Below, one piece after another: positions 1-10,110 of a stretch of DNA of 64,000 nt (within the stretch, counting starts at the first letter, position 1; every line of letters starts with the position of its first letter). Under the pieces are notes generated by a model. It was not told the DNA's origin and did no database searches. It saw nothing but the letters and a program-made list of their open reading frames with translations. The translations under genes and the position numbers were made by a program. Origin of the DNA: Bacteroidales bacterium (GTDB lineage Bacteria > Bacteroidota > Bacteroidia > Bacteroidales > VadinHA17); contig JAIVHO010000035.1 of the NCBI GenBank assembly GCA_020201035.1, forward strand, positions 1 through 64,000, read 5' to 3'.

Positions 1-603
1 CTCGAATAGCCTCCTGGAGGTTGTCGGTGTCCAGAGAAAAATATTGTTCCTGACCAAAAGAGCAGAACCATTAAAACTTGAGATATTATTCCCCAACAAA
101 CACTTTTCAATCAATATATTATCAGCCAGATTAATAAAATGGAACCTATCTCTTACAACATTCTCTGTGAAGTTGAAATTACTGTATGTTGATCCCGAAG
201 AAAATAATACGCCGTCTACGTTACACCGTGAAACAGTAAAGCCCGAAGACCCATTCCGGAATGTAATATCGTTAAGGTAAACTCCTTCAATAAATCCGTA
301 TGACACACCATCAACTATAAAATTTCCATTGATTCTGGTCACTCCGGTGGCGGCTGAAGAATCAGGGTAATGGCCGGCACCGTATATGGTAAGGTTTTTA
401 TCTATGGTAACATTCTCAACATAAACACCCCCTGATATATAAAGTGTGTCGTTATCCAACGAGGCCGAAAGAGCCTCAGTTACCGAAGGATAGAAGGTAG
501 ATATACCTTCATGATGCAGGATAACGCTCTTCTGAGCAACTATTTCAGCAGGTACACTGATTAGAAGTATTAGAACAGGTAGCAAAAGACATTTTTTTTT
601 CAT
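1..603 (-). CDS. Secreted right-handed beta-helix-type protein, C-terminus outside window
   Basis: An open frame reads leftward from an ATG at 603 to the window edge with no stop, giving about 200 residues. It begins MKKKCLLLPVLILL and ends its hydrophobic stretch near VAQ, a typical signal peptide. The mature part has short repeating beta-rich turns (for example NVTIDKNLTIYGAG, then NDITFRNGSSGFTVSRCNV), the pattern of pectate-lyase-like parallel beta-helix proteins. The start of the mature part (a repeated-event list followed by a 'GVYVENVTIDKNLTIYG' step) resembles the DUF1565/right-handed helix group. Substrate unknown. A type IX sorting domain, if any, would lie in the missing C-terminus. 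The fold call is inferred from repeat texture only. Confidence 0.7.
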   Translation of the reverse strand, partial: MKKKCLLLPVLILLISVPAEIVAQKSVILHHEGISTFYPSVTEALSASLDNDTLYISGGVYVENVTIDKNLTIYGAGHYPDSSAATGVTRINGNFIVDGVSYGFIEGVYLNDITFRNGSSGFTVSRCNVDGVLFSSGSTYSNFNFTENVVRDRFHFINLADNILIEKCLLGNNISSFNGSALLVRNNIFLWTPTTSRRLFE

Positions 604-798
604 GAGTTATTTATATTTTAGATTAAGGTTGCTGGCAACTTTTTAAGCAGGTCGTAAATCATCCGTAAAACAGTTTGCCTGATCCCGCAAAATAGCCCTT
701 TCAGGCAACCCTCAGTTGACAAAAGATCAAAATATATCACCATATCGTAAATTTTCACATTTTTCAGGTTGCCGCTCTTACCTGTAAAAGTTTTTTCT

Positions 799-806
799 TA
801 ACTTTG
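799..806 (+). promoter_or_regulatory. TAnnTTTG -7 box for tRNA-Gln
   Basis: TAACTTTG lies 12 nt before the tRNA. It matches the Bacteroidota sigma-70 -7 consensus TAnnTTTG. No convincing -33 TTG is seen at the usual spacing. Confidence 0.5.
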
Positions 807-818
807 CACCGCTAAAAT

Positions 819-891
819 TGCTTCGTGGTGTAATTGGCAACACGTCTGATTCTGGATCAGAAGAGTCCAGGTTCGAGCCCTGGCGAAGCAA
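819..891 (+). tRNA. tRNA-Gln (anticodon CTG)
   Basis: The cloverleaf can be folded by eye. The acceptor stem TGCTTCG pairs with CGAAGCA. The anticodon stem TCTGA pairs with TCAGA around a 7-nt loop TTCTGGA with anticodon CTG. The T arm CCAGG-TTCGAGC-CCTGG is perfect. The discriminator is A, and CCA follows in the genome at 892-894. It reads CAG glutamine codons. A degenerate copy of its 3' end lies about 140 bp downstream. Confidence 0.95.
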
Positions 892-899
892 CCAATAAG

Positions 900-932
900 G
901 ACCTGCATCTAAAATGCGGGTCTTTTCTTTTT
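900..932 (+). terminator. Rho-independent terminator of tRNA-Gln
   Basis: The stem GACCTGCAT pairs with ATGCGGGTC (one T-G wobble) around a 5-nt loop, followed by a T-rich run to 932. It lies directly after the CCA end of the tRNA. Confidence 0.8.
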
Positions 933-953
933 CTAGATACTCCTCTTAATATA

Positions 954-1082
954 AGGGCTCGAAGCCATCGCGACAACCTGGCCCCTTCGCTAAAAATGCC
1001 CGCCGGGCATTTTATTTACGCTCGGTCCGGTTCGAGCCCTGGCGAAGCAACAGAAAAGAAGCCTGCATGATGAATGCGGGCT
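954..1082 (+). repeat. Duplicated tRNA-Gln 3' end and terminator flanking a palindrome
   Basis: At 1030-1050 the last 21 nt of the tRNA-Gln gene (T-arm 3' part and acceptor strand) recur exactly. A second hairpin at 1060-1082 is closely related to the tRNA terminator at 900-922 (AGCCTGCAT/ATGCGGGCT). AGGGCTCGAA at 954-963 is a perfect 10-bp inverted match to 1031-1040. Between them, 993-1013 is a perfect palindrome (10-bp arms AAAATGCCCG/CGGGCATTTT, 1-nt centre). The 5' half of the tRNA is absent, so this is not a functional gene. It may be a tandem duplication remnant or a small tRNA-targeting element. Confidence 0.75.
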
Positions 1083-1096
1083 TTGCTGCTATCAGC

Positions 1097-3787
1097 CTAC
1101 ATCTCCCGGTAAGGGATTATCTCCATTTTAGTTGATAAGCTAATCCCTTCCCCGGTAACCCTTAGCTCATAATCTCCCGGCTCAGGAAACTCAAGATAAT
1201 GGATGAAGTATGGTAGCTGGCTATCCTTAACACCTGTTACCAGGTCCCACCTGTACTGATTAAGCCCCTTTCTTCCCTGGAAGTCGTGACTCCATAAAGT
1301 ATCCGACTCATTCAATAACTCAAGTTTAACATCTTTCTCTTCTGTCAGCCAGAAGGTAATCTCACACTTTTTCATAGACGTGAGTTCCACATCCCGGTGT
1401 GTATCATTACGCTTGGGCAGCATTGCTGGCTTTATTGTAAAAAGCCTTTTTGCAGCTATTCCATTTTCATCATCGAAGAGTTTGTGAATAGGATCAAGAT
1501 TGAGCTTATAGATTCCCCTGCCATGTGTTCCGGCAACAAGATCCATTGTTGGCTTCTGTATTACAAGATCTGCTATTGCGACAGCAGGCATCTTATCACC
1601 TAACAGGGACCAGCTCTCCCCTCTGTCCGTTGAAATATAGACTCCCCTGTACAAACCTGCATAAAGAATATTCTCATTTACCGGATCCTCAATAATCACA
1701 TTGGCAGGTTCCTCAGGCAGGTTAGAGCTGATACTCTTCCATGTCTCGCCACGGTCTTCCGAAACAAAAAGCCAGTTGTCAAGCCTGTCATTATTTAATC
1801 CTGTGATTGCTATATAAACCCTGGATTCTGAAAAAGCTGAGGGTGCAATACTTCTGATATAATAGGGGGGCAGCTCAGTTTTTCCCGCTGTCCACGTTTC
1901 GCCGTCATCCCCTGAGGTCCACATCAGTCCGCCATCTGTTCCGGCATAAAGCAGACCCTGAATTAGTGGCGACTCAGCGATTGCAGTAACTGTTGTGGAT
2001 GACCCTTTTTTGCGCTTCGATTCGGATAGGTCAGGTGAGATAAGATCCCATGAGTCGCCTCTGTCTTTACTCTTAAATATATAATTACCTGCATGATACA
2101 GGGTGCTGCTGTTATGTTCTGAGGCAAAATAGGGAGCCACAAATGCATATCTCTGTTCTCCCTTATGGCCTTCAGGCAGCCGGGGCCTGATAGACACAGA
2201 GTGATCCTCATTCATATTTTTCCTTCTGGCAGCTCCATTCTGTGAGCTGAAATAAACTGTATTGGGATCTGCCGCATCAGGAAATGTAAAACAACCATCA
2301 CCCCCGGCCCATGCGTCGAGCCACACATAATCCCAGCCATCACTGTACTGCGGACTCCACTCACTTGAGGGTCCATAAACCGATGCATCATCCTGAACCC
2401 CGCCGTAAACAAGATATGGATCCTGATTATCAACAGATATATCGTAAAATTCACCGGCAGGGATATTGTTGTGATGAAGCCATGACTCTCCATTATTATA
2501 ACTCTGATAAATTCCGCCGTCATTGACCAGCAACAGTCTGCCATCTACCGACGGATCAATCCACAGCTCACACATATCAAGGTGAAGGAAGGTTGCCTGG
2601 TTTGGGTTAAGATGGTAAATATCGCCTCCCAGGTTGCTGAAGGTTTTTCCACCATCAAGGCTATGAGCCATTCTTACCCCCAGTGCAAATACCTCGTTAT
2701 CATCGTGCGGATTGAGATATATATCTGCAAAGTACCAGCCAATACCTGGAAATATCAAAAGATCGTCACTATGTGTTCGCTTCCATGATACACCCCCGTC
2801 ACTGCTTTTATATACTTCAGCAGCCAGGTTCTTATCCCTGTTAAGGTTATCAATCAGGGCATAAACAATATCTGGGTCTGAATCTGAGACAGCCAGACCA
2901 ATTCGTCCCGTACCCTTTCCTGACGGTAGGCCACCATCAAGGCGGTGCCAGGTAAAACCGCCATCAGAACTTTTATATACACCACTATTGGCTCCACTTA
3001 TACCAGGGTTATTCTCCCACATTGAAGCGTAAATTATATCAGGATCAGAGGAAGAAACAACAATATCGTTGCCACCGGTTTTATCATCTATATAGAGAAC
3101 ATGATCCCACGTAGCTCCCCCGTCACGGGTCATATAGATTCCCCTCTCGGGGTTTGTACTCCAGAAATGACCAAGTGCAGCAACATATGCAATCTGGTTA
3201 TTTTCAGGATGGAGGGCTATTTCGCCTATATGCCATGTTGACTCAAGCCCCTTATGGCTCCATGTTTCACCACCGTCGTCTGACTTGAATACTCCGGCAC
3301 CCGGCATCGTGAAGTTTCTTGCTTTCTTAAGGCTTTCACCTGATCCAAGCCATATTGTTGATGGATTTGACCGGGAGATGGCTATATCACCTATCCCCAG
3401 AACCGGCTGATTTTCAAATATAGGTTTAAAAGATAATCCGTTATCCGTGGTTTTCCACAGATTCCCGGAGCCAAAAGCCACGTAGAATGTGGATGGGTTG
3501 CCCGGCACACCCTGCACTGCCTCTCCACGGGCCGAATTGAAAACCGGTCCGAGCGAAATCCATTCCATATTATACCGGGAGCTTTGTTTCAACCGGAGAT
3601 ACTGATCATATGATTTCAGCAGGGGATGGCTGCTATCCTGTGGATAGAGGCCTGCGAGAGGTATAAACAGCAGAATAAGCAGCTGTAATAATCTCTTATT
3701 TAATAACCCTCCATTAAATCCGGAGCTGACCCGGGTCACATATTTTGTTACAAACTGTGATAAACTTACCCGAGAGATTAATTGCAT
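1097..3787 (-). CDS. Exported BNR/sortilin-type beta-propeller protein
   Basis: The 896-residue protein is dominated by BNR/Asp-box repeats of the sialidase/VPS10-sortilin kind: many copies of S-x-D-G-G-x-T-W (SDDGGETW, TRDGGATW, SSDGGFTW, SEDRGETW, STDRGESW) at roughly 60-100 residue spacing across residues 90-770. This indicates one or two large beta-propellers. Bacteroidota homologues are usually annotated only as glycosyl hydrolases without proven activity. The N-terminus has about 28 residues before a hydrophobic stretch (RLLQLLILLFIPLAG), so the true start may lie downstream of the first ATG or the signal peptide has a long n-region. The end (MEIIPYREM) does not look like a type IX sorting domain. 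Substrate and catalytic residues cannot be assigned. Confidence 0.8.
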   Translation of the reverse strand: MQLISRVSLSQFVTKYVTRVSSGFNGGLLNKRLLQLLILLFIPLAGLYPQDSSHPLLKSYDQYLRLKQSSRYNMEWISLGPVFNSARGEAVQGVPGNPSTFYVAFGSGNLWKTTDNGLSFKPIFENQPVLGIGDIAISRSNPSTIWLGSGESLKKARNFTMPGAGVFKSDDGGETWSHKGLESTWHIGEIALHPENNQIAYVAALGHFWSTNPERGIYMTRDGGATWDHVLYIDDKTGGNDIVVSSSDPDIIYASMWENNPGISGANSGVYKSSDGGFTWHRLDGGLPSGKGTGRIGLAVSDSDPDIVYALIDNLNRDKNLAAEVYKSSDGGVSWKRTHSDDLLIFPGIGWYFADIYLNPHDDNEVFALGVRMAHSLDGGKTFSNLGGDIYHLNPNQATFLHLDMCELWIDPSVDGRLLLVNDGGIYQSYNNGESWLHHNNIPAGEFYDISVDNQDPYLVYGGVQDDASVYGPSSEWSPQYSDGWDYVWLDAWAGGDGCFTFPDAADPNTVYFSSQNGAARRKNMNEDHSVSIRPRLPEGHKGEQRYAFVAPYFASEHNSSTLYHAGNYIFKSKDRGDSWDLISPDLSESKRKKGSSTTVTAIAESPLIQGLLYAGTDGGLMWTSGDDGETWTAGKTELPPYYIRSIAPSAFSESRVYIAITGLNNDRLDNWLFVSEDRGETWKSISSNLPEEPANVIIEDPVNENILYAGLYRGVYISTDRGESWSLLGDKMPAVAIADLVIQKPTMDLVAGTHGRGIYKLNLDPIHKLFDDENGIAAKRLFTIKPAMLPKRNDTHRDVELTSMKKCEITFWLTEEKDVKLELLNESDTLWSHDFQGRKGLNQYRWDLVTGVKDSQLPYFIHYLEFPEPGDYELRVTGEGISLSTKMEIIPYREM

Positions 3788-3964
3788 ACTAATTCTATTA
3801 CATTGAAATTATGATTTATAAACTTTGTTCGCCTTAAACCGACAACAATGATCAAAGATGATCAAGGCATGAAAATTACGAAAAACAAGCGATTATTCTA
3901 ACTGTTTTAACTATGGATGCTGAAGGCTATAGTTCCTAATCTGTTAATTTCTTTGGAGATTCCA

Positions 3965-6167
3965 TCAATCCAAACATGGTCCGGGGGGCAAGTTGTTAAG
4001 CAGATATCTTGCCATGTAAACTCTCAGGTGTAATTGTGTCCCTTTTCCTTCTCCGAGGCCATGGTTCCGGTTGGGATAGGCTATATAATCAAACTGCTTA
4101 CCAATTTCGATAAGTCGATCCACCAAACCCTCGACTATCTGAACGTGTGTGTTTGTTTCTCCGGTACCAGTGATAATAAGCAAGTTACCTTCCAGTCCTT
4201 CGGCAAAGTTTATTGGGGCAGATTCAACGTACCCTTCCGGATTCACCTCCGGAGTGTTCATATAAATTTCCTGGAACCATGCATTATAAAGGTGTGGCTG
4301 TGGTTTTGGTACTACAGCAATCCCCATGTGGTAGTCATTCGGTTTCCTGAACAAGGCATTAAGGGTATTAGAACACATAAGACCGGGTCCGGCCAAATTC
4401 CTTCAGGCCGGCTGCCTGTTCCTCGGTAGAGAGAGGACCCAACCTGCCCGCAATTGCACGTCGCCATGCAGCTCCCTTTGGACAGGGTGTACCCCTGTTG
4501 TCAATAGAGATTACCAGATATCCCAGATCAGCAATCACCCGATGGTAGTCGGCCATGGCAAAGCCCCAGGAATCCCTTACCGTCTGTGCATGAGGTTCTC
4601 CGTAAACATAGACAAATACCGGATATTTATATGAAGGATCAAAGTTTGCTGGTTTTATCATCCATCCATCCATAATAATATTATTACCAATATCAACCTG
4701 GAAAAATTCCACTGGCGGCAATGAAGTTGTTTTTTCTCGCAGCTCTTTATTGTCTTCTAGCACCTTCACAACTTTATGTTCAGGAAGTGTAACCAGTTGT
4801 GTGATAGGCGGTGAATTGGCTGACGAATAAGTATGAAAGGCATATCTGGCGTCAGGAGATACATTATATTGGTGATAGCCTGGCTGGCTTTCTGGAGTAA
4901 TCTGTTCACGTTCTCCACTTCCATCCAGACGCACCCGAAAGAGGTATGACTGAGTTCCGTTTTCCGGCGAAGCAGAATAATAAAACCATCCTCCTGATTC
5001 ATCGACAGTAACGCGTTCAATAATATCATATTCTCCAGGGGTTATGGTTTTCTGGCTCTTCCCATCACGGGAGTAAATATAAGCATGCCTCCAACCATCT
5101 TTTTCGCTTACAACAAGAAACTTATTATAATCCTTAATCCACTCCAAGCCAAGATTTGTGCCATAACTTGCAACTACCCATGCAGAATCTGACTCATTAA
5201 AGATTTTACTGATAGTGCCATTGTTATTGTTGGCAATGATAAATTCCCGCTTATCCCTGAAACGGCTTAGTTTCTCCACCAGAACCTCCTCAGAATTACC
5301 GGCCCAGCTGACCTGGCCAAGGTAATAACCCTCGGATGGAATAGAAATTGAGAGCCAGGTTGTTTCTTTTCCTTTGGCATCAACAACTCCTACGCGCAAA
5401 GAAGGTATAGTCTCACCCACCCTTGCAAACCTGGTTTCTACAACTTCAGGGTAGGTTGGATCACCTGGAACCAACATTTGCCTTAATCTTACACGGGAAA
5501 CATCAGATTGTACAAATGCCACCTTGCTGCCATCGGGGCTCCAGACGGCCTGGCTATAGGTAATTGAATTAGGAACAGCATCATTTGTTAATGAAATAAT
5601 ATGTTCATCTTGTATATTGTAAACATAAAGATTACCCTGATCAGAATAAATGATACGCTGACCGTCAGGTGAGATACTGTTAATTCCTCCTGCTTTTACG
5701 TTTTGAATCTTACCTGATCTACAATCCAGCATCCAGTAGAATAAACCATCATTTTGTGCTTTCCGCTTGCTCGCAGCTAACAATATTTTACTTCCGTCAG
5801 GTGAAAATTTATAACTCCTAATATAAAAAGATCCAGAGTCTTCCGGAAGATTCAGCTGCGAAGCAAAAACCAGTTCTGTTTTTTTACCGCTAGCCAAATC
5901 AAAACTTACCAATGCTTGCTCTGTAGTGCCAGCTAAAGTCTCCAGAAACAGGTATCCTGAACCATCAGGGTGCCAATCAGCACTGAAGGACCTAACAGCA
6001 TATTCACCCCCCTCGTAAATAGCCCGTAATCTGTCTACGGTCTCAGGAGGCACAACTTCTCGCCCGTTAGAGCTTATCTTTCCAGGTGTCTGGGAAAAGA
6101 CAATGCTTGATAACAGAATCATCGGTATTAATAAAATAGCCACACTAAGATTATTATTGCGCCTCAT
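3965..6167 (-). pseudogene. Dipeptidyl-peptidase IV-like S9B peptidase, disrupted by a deletion at the nucleophile
   Basis: The first 599-residue frame (6167 to 4368) carries a signal peptide (MRRNNNLSVAILLIPMILL) and the DPP IV beta-propeller, then enters the alpha/beta-hydrolase domain (VYVYGEPHAQ, IDNRGTPCPKGAAWRR, LGPLSTEEQAAGLKEF). It breaks at RTRSY followed by two residues and a stop. The gene resumes in another frame at NTLNALF and runs through GTGETNTHVQ and YPNRNHGLGEG to the stop at 3965. In intact relatives about 18 residues stand between these points, including the nucleophile motif GWSGGG. Here only about 10 nt remain, so roughly 44 nt and the catalytic serine are missing. The family's acidic DDN position reads ETN here; this may be normal for a subfamily. 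The product would be inactive unless the gap is an assembly error. Confidence 0.85.
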
Positions 6168-6199
6168 AATTAAGATTTAATTTTTATGAACCTACCCCA

Positions 6200-6418
6200 T
6201 TAATTAGAACGGTTAGTTAAGCTACGGTACGTTTTTAAAATTACAATTATTTTTTTAAACTCTTCTATTGTGTGGGACCCCAATGCAGAATGTCTCCTAT
6301 GGCGGTTGTACCAGCTTTCAATCCACTCAAATATTGAAAGCTGAGCTCGGACCGACAAGCCCAAAGTGTAAATCTGACCTGTGAACTCAAGCCTTCTGTT
6401 TATCCTGTACAGAATCAT
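6200..6418 (-). pseudogene. IS3-family transposase remnant (C-terminal end only)
   Basis: The middle of this 72-residue frame reads LSIFEWIESWYNRHRRHSALG followed by HTIEEFKK. This is the end of the rve integrase domain of IS3-group OrfB transposases (typically IFEYIE-FYNRxRRHSxLGYxSPxEFE). Nothing else of the transposase, and no terminal inverted repeats, could be found around it. It lies between the broken DPP IV gene and the next CDS, and marks a past insertion and deletion here. The first 25 residues do not look transposase-like. Confidence 0.75.
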
Positions 6419-6461
6419 CCGGGTTTACTATATTTGGTAATGTTATTAATTGCTATAAGCC

Positions 6462-7448
6462 ATGAATAGAAATAATATCATTAAAGACTCCACTGGTAAC
6501 ACAATCAGGTATGTCAATGACAGTGAGATCAGAAGCCTGGTACCAATGACTGACGCCATTTCCCTGATGGAAAAGGCATTTTCTGACTATGATAACGGGA
6601 AAGCGGTTGTTCCGCCCCGACTGGTAACTCACGATCCGGACGACAAAGTTACCCTGCTGGTGAAGCCGGCATTTATAAAGGGAAGCCCCTCCTTCGGTCT
6701 TAAGCTGCTTACCCAGGCAGTAAATAACCCGGCACACAACCTGCCTGCCATGATGGGAATGGTTATTCTGTTCGACTCTGAAACAGGGCGCATAAAATCA
6801 ATGATGGAAGCGGCTGCCCTGACAGCCATAAGAACAGGTGCTGCCGGGGGGCTCGCAGCCAAACTGCTTTCAAATCAGGGGGCTGAAACAGTTGCCATAT
6901 ACGGATGCGGCGTCCAGGGCCGTACTCAGCTTGAGGCGGTATGCGCCGTAAGAAAAATAAAAACCGTGCTGGTGGCCGATACCTCAGCAAAAAATGCCAG
7001 AGAGTTTATAGCTGATATGAGCAGTATCTGCAATGCCCGGTTTGTTCTTCTTGAAAAAGCGGAGATGCTGGCTCAGGCAGATATAATTTGTACCGCCACA
7101 AACTCCGGAACACCACTCTTTGCCCCCGGTTATGTAAAAAAGGGAGTCCATATTAATGCAATCGGCTCCTACAAGCCGGAGATGCAGGAGATAGATCCCG
7201 TGCTGATGGCATCCTCATCACTCTGGGTGGATGACAGGGAGATGTGCCTTGCTGAAAGCGGTGACCTGATAAGACCCATTGAGCTGGGGCTGATGAAAAG
7301 TGAACATATCCGCGGAACACTGGGAGAGCTGGTTAACGCCAAAATTGGCGGTCGCCGCGCCCCGGGGGATATTACTCTCTTCAAAAGCGTGGGAACCGGA
7401 ATCCAGGATCTGGTAATGGCTCAGTATATCTATGACAAACTGAATTAA
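6462..7448 (+). CDS. Ornithine cyclodeaminase / mu-crystallin family NAD(P)-dependent enzyme
   Basis: The 328-residue length and layout fit the OCD/mu-crystallin family. The N-terminal substrate part contains VVPPRLVTHDP and SFGLKLLTQAVNNP. A Rossmann segment VAIYGCGVQGRTQLEAV follows near residues 143-160, and the C-terminal part contains NAIGSYKPEMQEID and LGELVNAKIGGR. Members include ornithine cyclodeaminase, archaeal-type alanine dehydrogenase and ketimine reductases. Substrate cannot be told from sequence alone. The gene stands alone, between an IS remnant and a secreted peptidase. It appears complete. Confidence 0.85.
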   Translation: MNRNNIIKDSTGNTIRYVNDSEIRSLVPMTDAISLMEKAFSDYDNGKAVVPPRLVTHDPDDKVTLLVKPAFIKGSPSFGLKLLTQAVNNPAHNLPAMMGMVILFDSETGRIKSMMEAAALTAIRTGAAGGLAAKLLSNQGAETVAIYGCGVQGRTQLEAVCAVRKIKTVLVADTSAKNAREFIADMSSICNARFVLLEKAEMLAQADIICTATNSGTPLFAPGYVKKGVHINAIGSYKPEMQEIDPVLMASSSLWVDDREMCLAESGDLIRPIELGLMKSEHIRGTLGELVNAKIGGRRAPGDITLFKSVGTGIQDLVMAQYIYDKLN

Positions 7449-7568
7449 GTGTCGTAGGATATTAAATAACATACCTGTCGCCAGACTTCCCTAAAAGATT
7501 ATTGAATATATTGTTCCCCTCCTGAAAGGGAATGCAATGTTATTGCAATATCATTAAAAGACACTGAT

Positions 7569-10107
7569 ATGAAGCGTTTTACCATTCTTTTTATTGCCTC
7601 GGCATTAATCGCCCTGAACCTGCAGGCCCAGAAAAAAGCTCTTACTGTTGATGCTCGGCACCAGGGTGCAGTTTTCGGACGATGAAAAGTGGGCAGCCTG
7701 GATGATCTCCCTTCCCTTTAAAAAACAGGAGAGCCTGAAGGCCGACAAAAAGCCTGTTACCATGGCTGCCGGACTGATAAACCTTGAAACGGGTGAAAAA
7801 GAGAAGTATGAAGGGGTATCATCGGTTGAGTTTACGAAAGGATCATCACTGCTGGTTATCAATCTGAATAAGCCTGAGGGAGCAAAAGGAGACGGCAAAC
7901 CAATGGTTATCCGCGATCTGAACAGCGGACTGGTAACACGATACGATAATGTCTCCGGGTCAGCAGTAAACAAAAGCGGTTCAATGGTTGCATTTACCGT
8001 TGAAGCCCCTGACTCAATAGGTAACGGTCTATTCCTTCTGGAAACCGCCACCAACACTCTTAAACCCCTCGACACAGAAAAGAGCATCTACTCACAGGTT
8101 GCATGGAACGAAGAGGGTACAGCCCTTGCCTGTCTGAAAGGAGTAACCCCGAAAGGGAAAAGCTACAGGCAGAACAGAGTGCTTCTATATACCAGTCCGC
8201 AGACAGCAGGCGGCAGATATGAGTATGACCCTGCCGCCGACACCAACTTTCCTGAAAATCAGGTGATCAGTGAAAACCGTGCTCCCGGATTCACCGTTGA
8301 CAACTCGCTCATCATGTTCGGCATAAGAGAACAGGATGAAAAGGTGGAGAAGAAAAAGGATGATCCGCCGGTGGCCAACGTGGATATATGGCACTGGAAT
8401 GACGAAAGGATACAGTCGCAGCAGATGAAGCAGGCAGCCCGCGACAAAAGGTTTACCTACCTCTCATCGGTGGTGGTGGCTGACAACAGGTTCGTTAAAA
8501 TTGCTGACTCAACCATGAGACATGCTGAGGTGAGCAGGGATGGCAAATGGGTCATCGGCCGCAATGACAGACCCTATATCTCTGACTATAAGGAGTCAAT
8601 GTCTGACTACTACAGGGTAAACCCTTTCACGGGCGAAAGAACCCTGATAGTGAAAGCTCACAAAAGGGATCTTGGTTTTTCTCCCGACAGCAAAAACTTC
8701 CTCTTCTGGAAGGATGGTGAGGTGTGGAACTATATACTGTCGTCCGGCAGCCTCTACTCTGTAACGGAAAAGAGTGATGCTGAATTTGAAAATCAGGAGT
8801 TTGACTACGCAAGGGAACGTCCGCCATATGGGGTGGCCGGATTTACCAAGGACGGTAAAAATGTTATCCTCTACAGCAGGTATGACCTCTGGCTGCAACC
8901 CCTTGACGGCAAAATGGCCAGCTGTATGACCGCCAATTACGGCACTGAAAAGGAGATTGTACTGAGATATGTTCAGACTGACCGTGATGAGAAATTTATT
9001 GACAATGCAAAACCCCTTCTGCTCTCTGCTACCGGACAGTGGACCAAGAAGGCCGGATTCTTCAGCCTTGAAAAGGGAAAATTAAAGGAGCTGGTCTATA
9101 CAGACAATAATTACGGACGTATAACCAAACCAGAAAAGAGCGATAAATACCTTCTTACGCGTGAATCGCCACGGGAATACCCCGATTACTATGTTACGGA
9201 TACCCGCTTCAGCAGCTTTGACCGACTGTCAGATGCCAACCCTATAGTTGACAACTACAACTGGTACAACAATATACTTATTGAGTACACCAATAATGAC
9301 GGTGTAAGGCTTCAGGGAGTGCTGTTGGTACCCGACAGCTACAAGCCGGGAGACAAACTTCCGATGCTTGTTGATTTCTACGAGAAGAATTCACATAACC
9401 TCAACCGCTGGTCAAGGATAATATACCGTGATACACCCATGTTCCCCAAGTATGCAAGCAACGGCTACCTTGTGCTGCTGCCCGATGTACATTTCCGCGT
9501 AGGATCAACCCATTCGGATCATCTTGAATGCGTAAGCGCTGCTGTTAACAAGGTTATTGAGATGGGTTACGCTGATCCTGAAAAGATAGGTCTTCACGGA
9601 CACAGCTTCAGCGGTCAGGGAGGAAACTATATCGTTACACACACTGATATGTTTGCATGTGCCGTAATAGGTGCCGGGGTATCAAATCTGATTAGCGACT
9701 TCAACCAGCTGTGGAAAGGGAGCGGAACAAACCAGCATGGTTATAATCACACCGGACAGGGGCGGTTTAATACCAATCCGTTCGATGACCTTCAGCTCTA
9801 TATTGACCAGTCGGCAGTCTATCATGCACCCAATATGAACACCCCGCTCTTTATACTGCAGGGGGTGGAGGACGGATCTGTTGAGTGGCTTCAGGCAATT
9901 GAGTTTTATAATGCTCTCCGCTTTAACGGTAAAAACGTTATACTGGCATCTTATCCGGCTGAAGATCACCATCTTGCAAAGCATGAGAACCAGGTCGATT
10001 TTCAGACACGGATGGAGCAGTTCTATGATCATTACCTTAAGGGCAAACCGGCACCTGAGTGGATGATAAAGGGTGTTCCTTTCCTTGAAAAGGAATTTAC
10101 CAAATAA
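7569..10107 (+). pseudogene. Secreted S9 prolyl-oligopeptidase-family peptidase, signal peptide out of frame
   Basis: From an ATG at 7569 a signal peptide is encoded (MKRFTILFIASALIALNLQAQ, then KKALTVD), but that frame stops at 7685. The body continues in a different frame from about 7654 (LGTRVQFSDDEKWAAW) to 10107 as about 817 residues. Relatives read through as QKK-LTxDDxxxW...; the joint therefore looks like a small deletion of about 20 nt that changes frame. The rest seems intact: a propeller of WD-like blades, then a hydrolase domain with nucleophile GLHGHSFSGQGG, acidic GVEDGSVEW and catalytic EDHHLAKH. As written, translation from an internal start (TTG at 7648 or ATG at 7651) would give a protein with no signal peptide. 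Confidence 0.8.
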
Positions 10108-10110
10108 GAA

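Noticed and set aside
44-280. 78-codon plus-strand frame
   Set aside because: It is antisense to the beta-helix protein, whose minus-strand frame has a signal peptide and repeats.
834-1070. 78-codon frame across the tRNA
   Set aside because: It translates the tRNA and its duplicate (SSPGEAT twice) and is not a gene.
6200-6418. Active insertion sequence
   Set aside because: Only the last part of an IS3-type transposase remains, with no inverted repeats and no OrfA.
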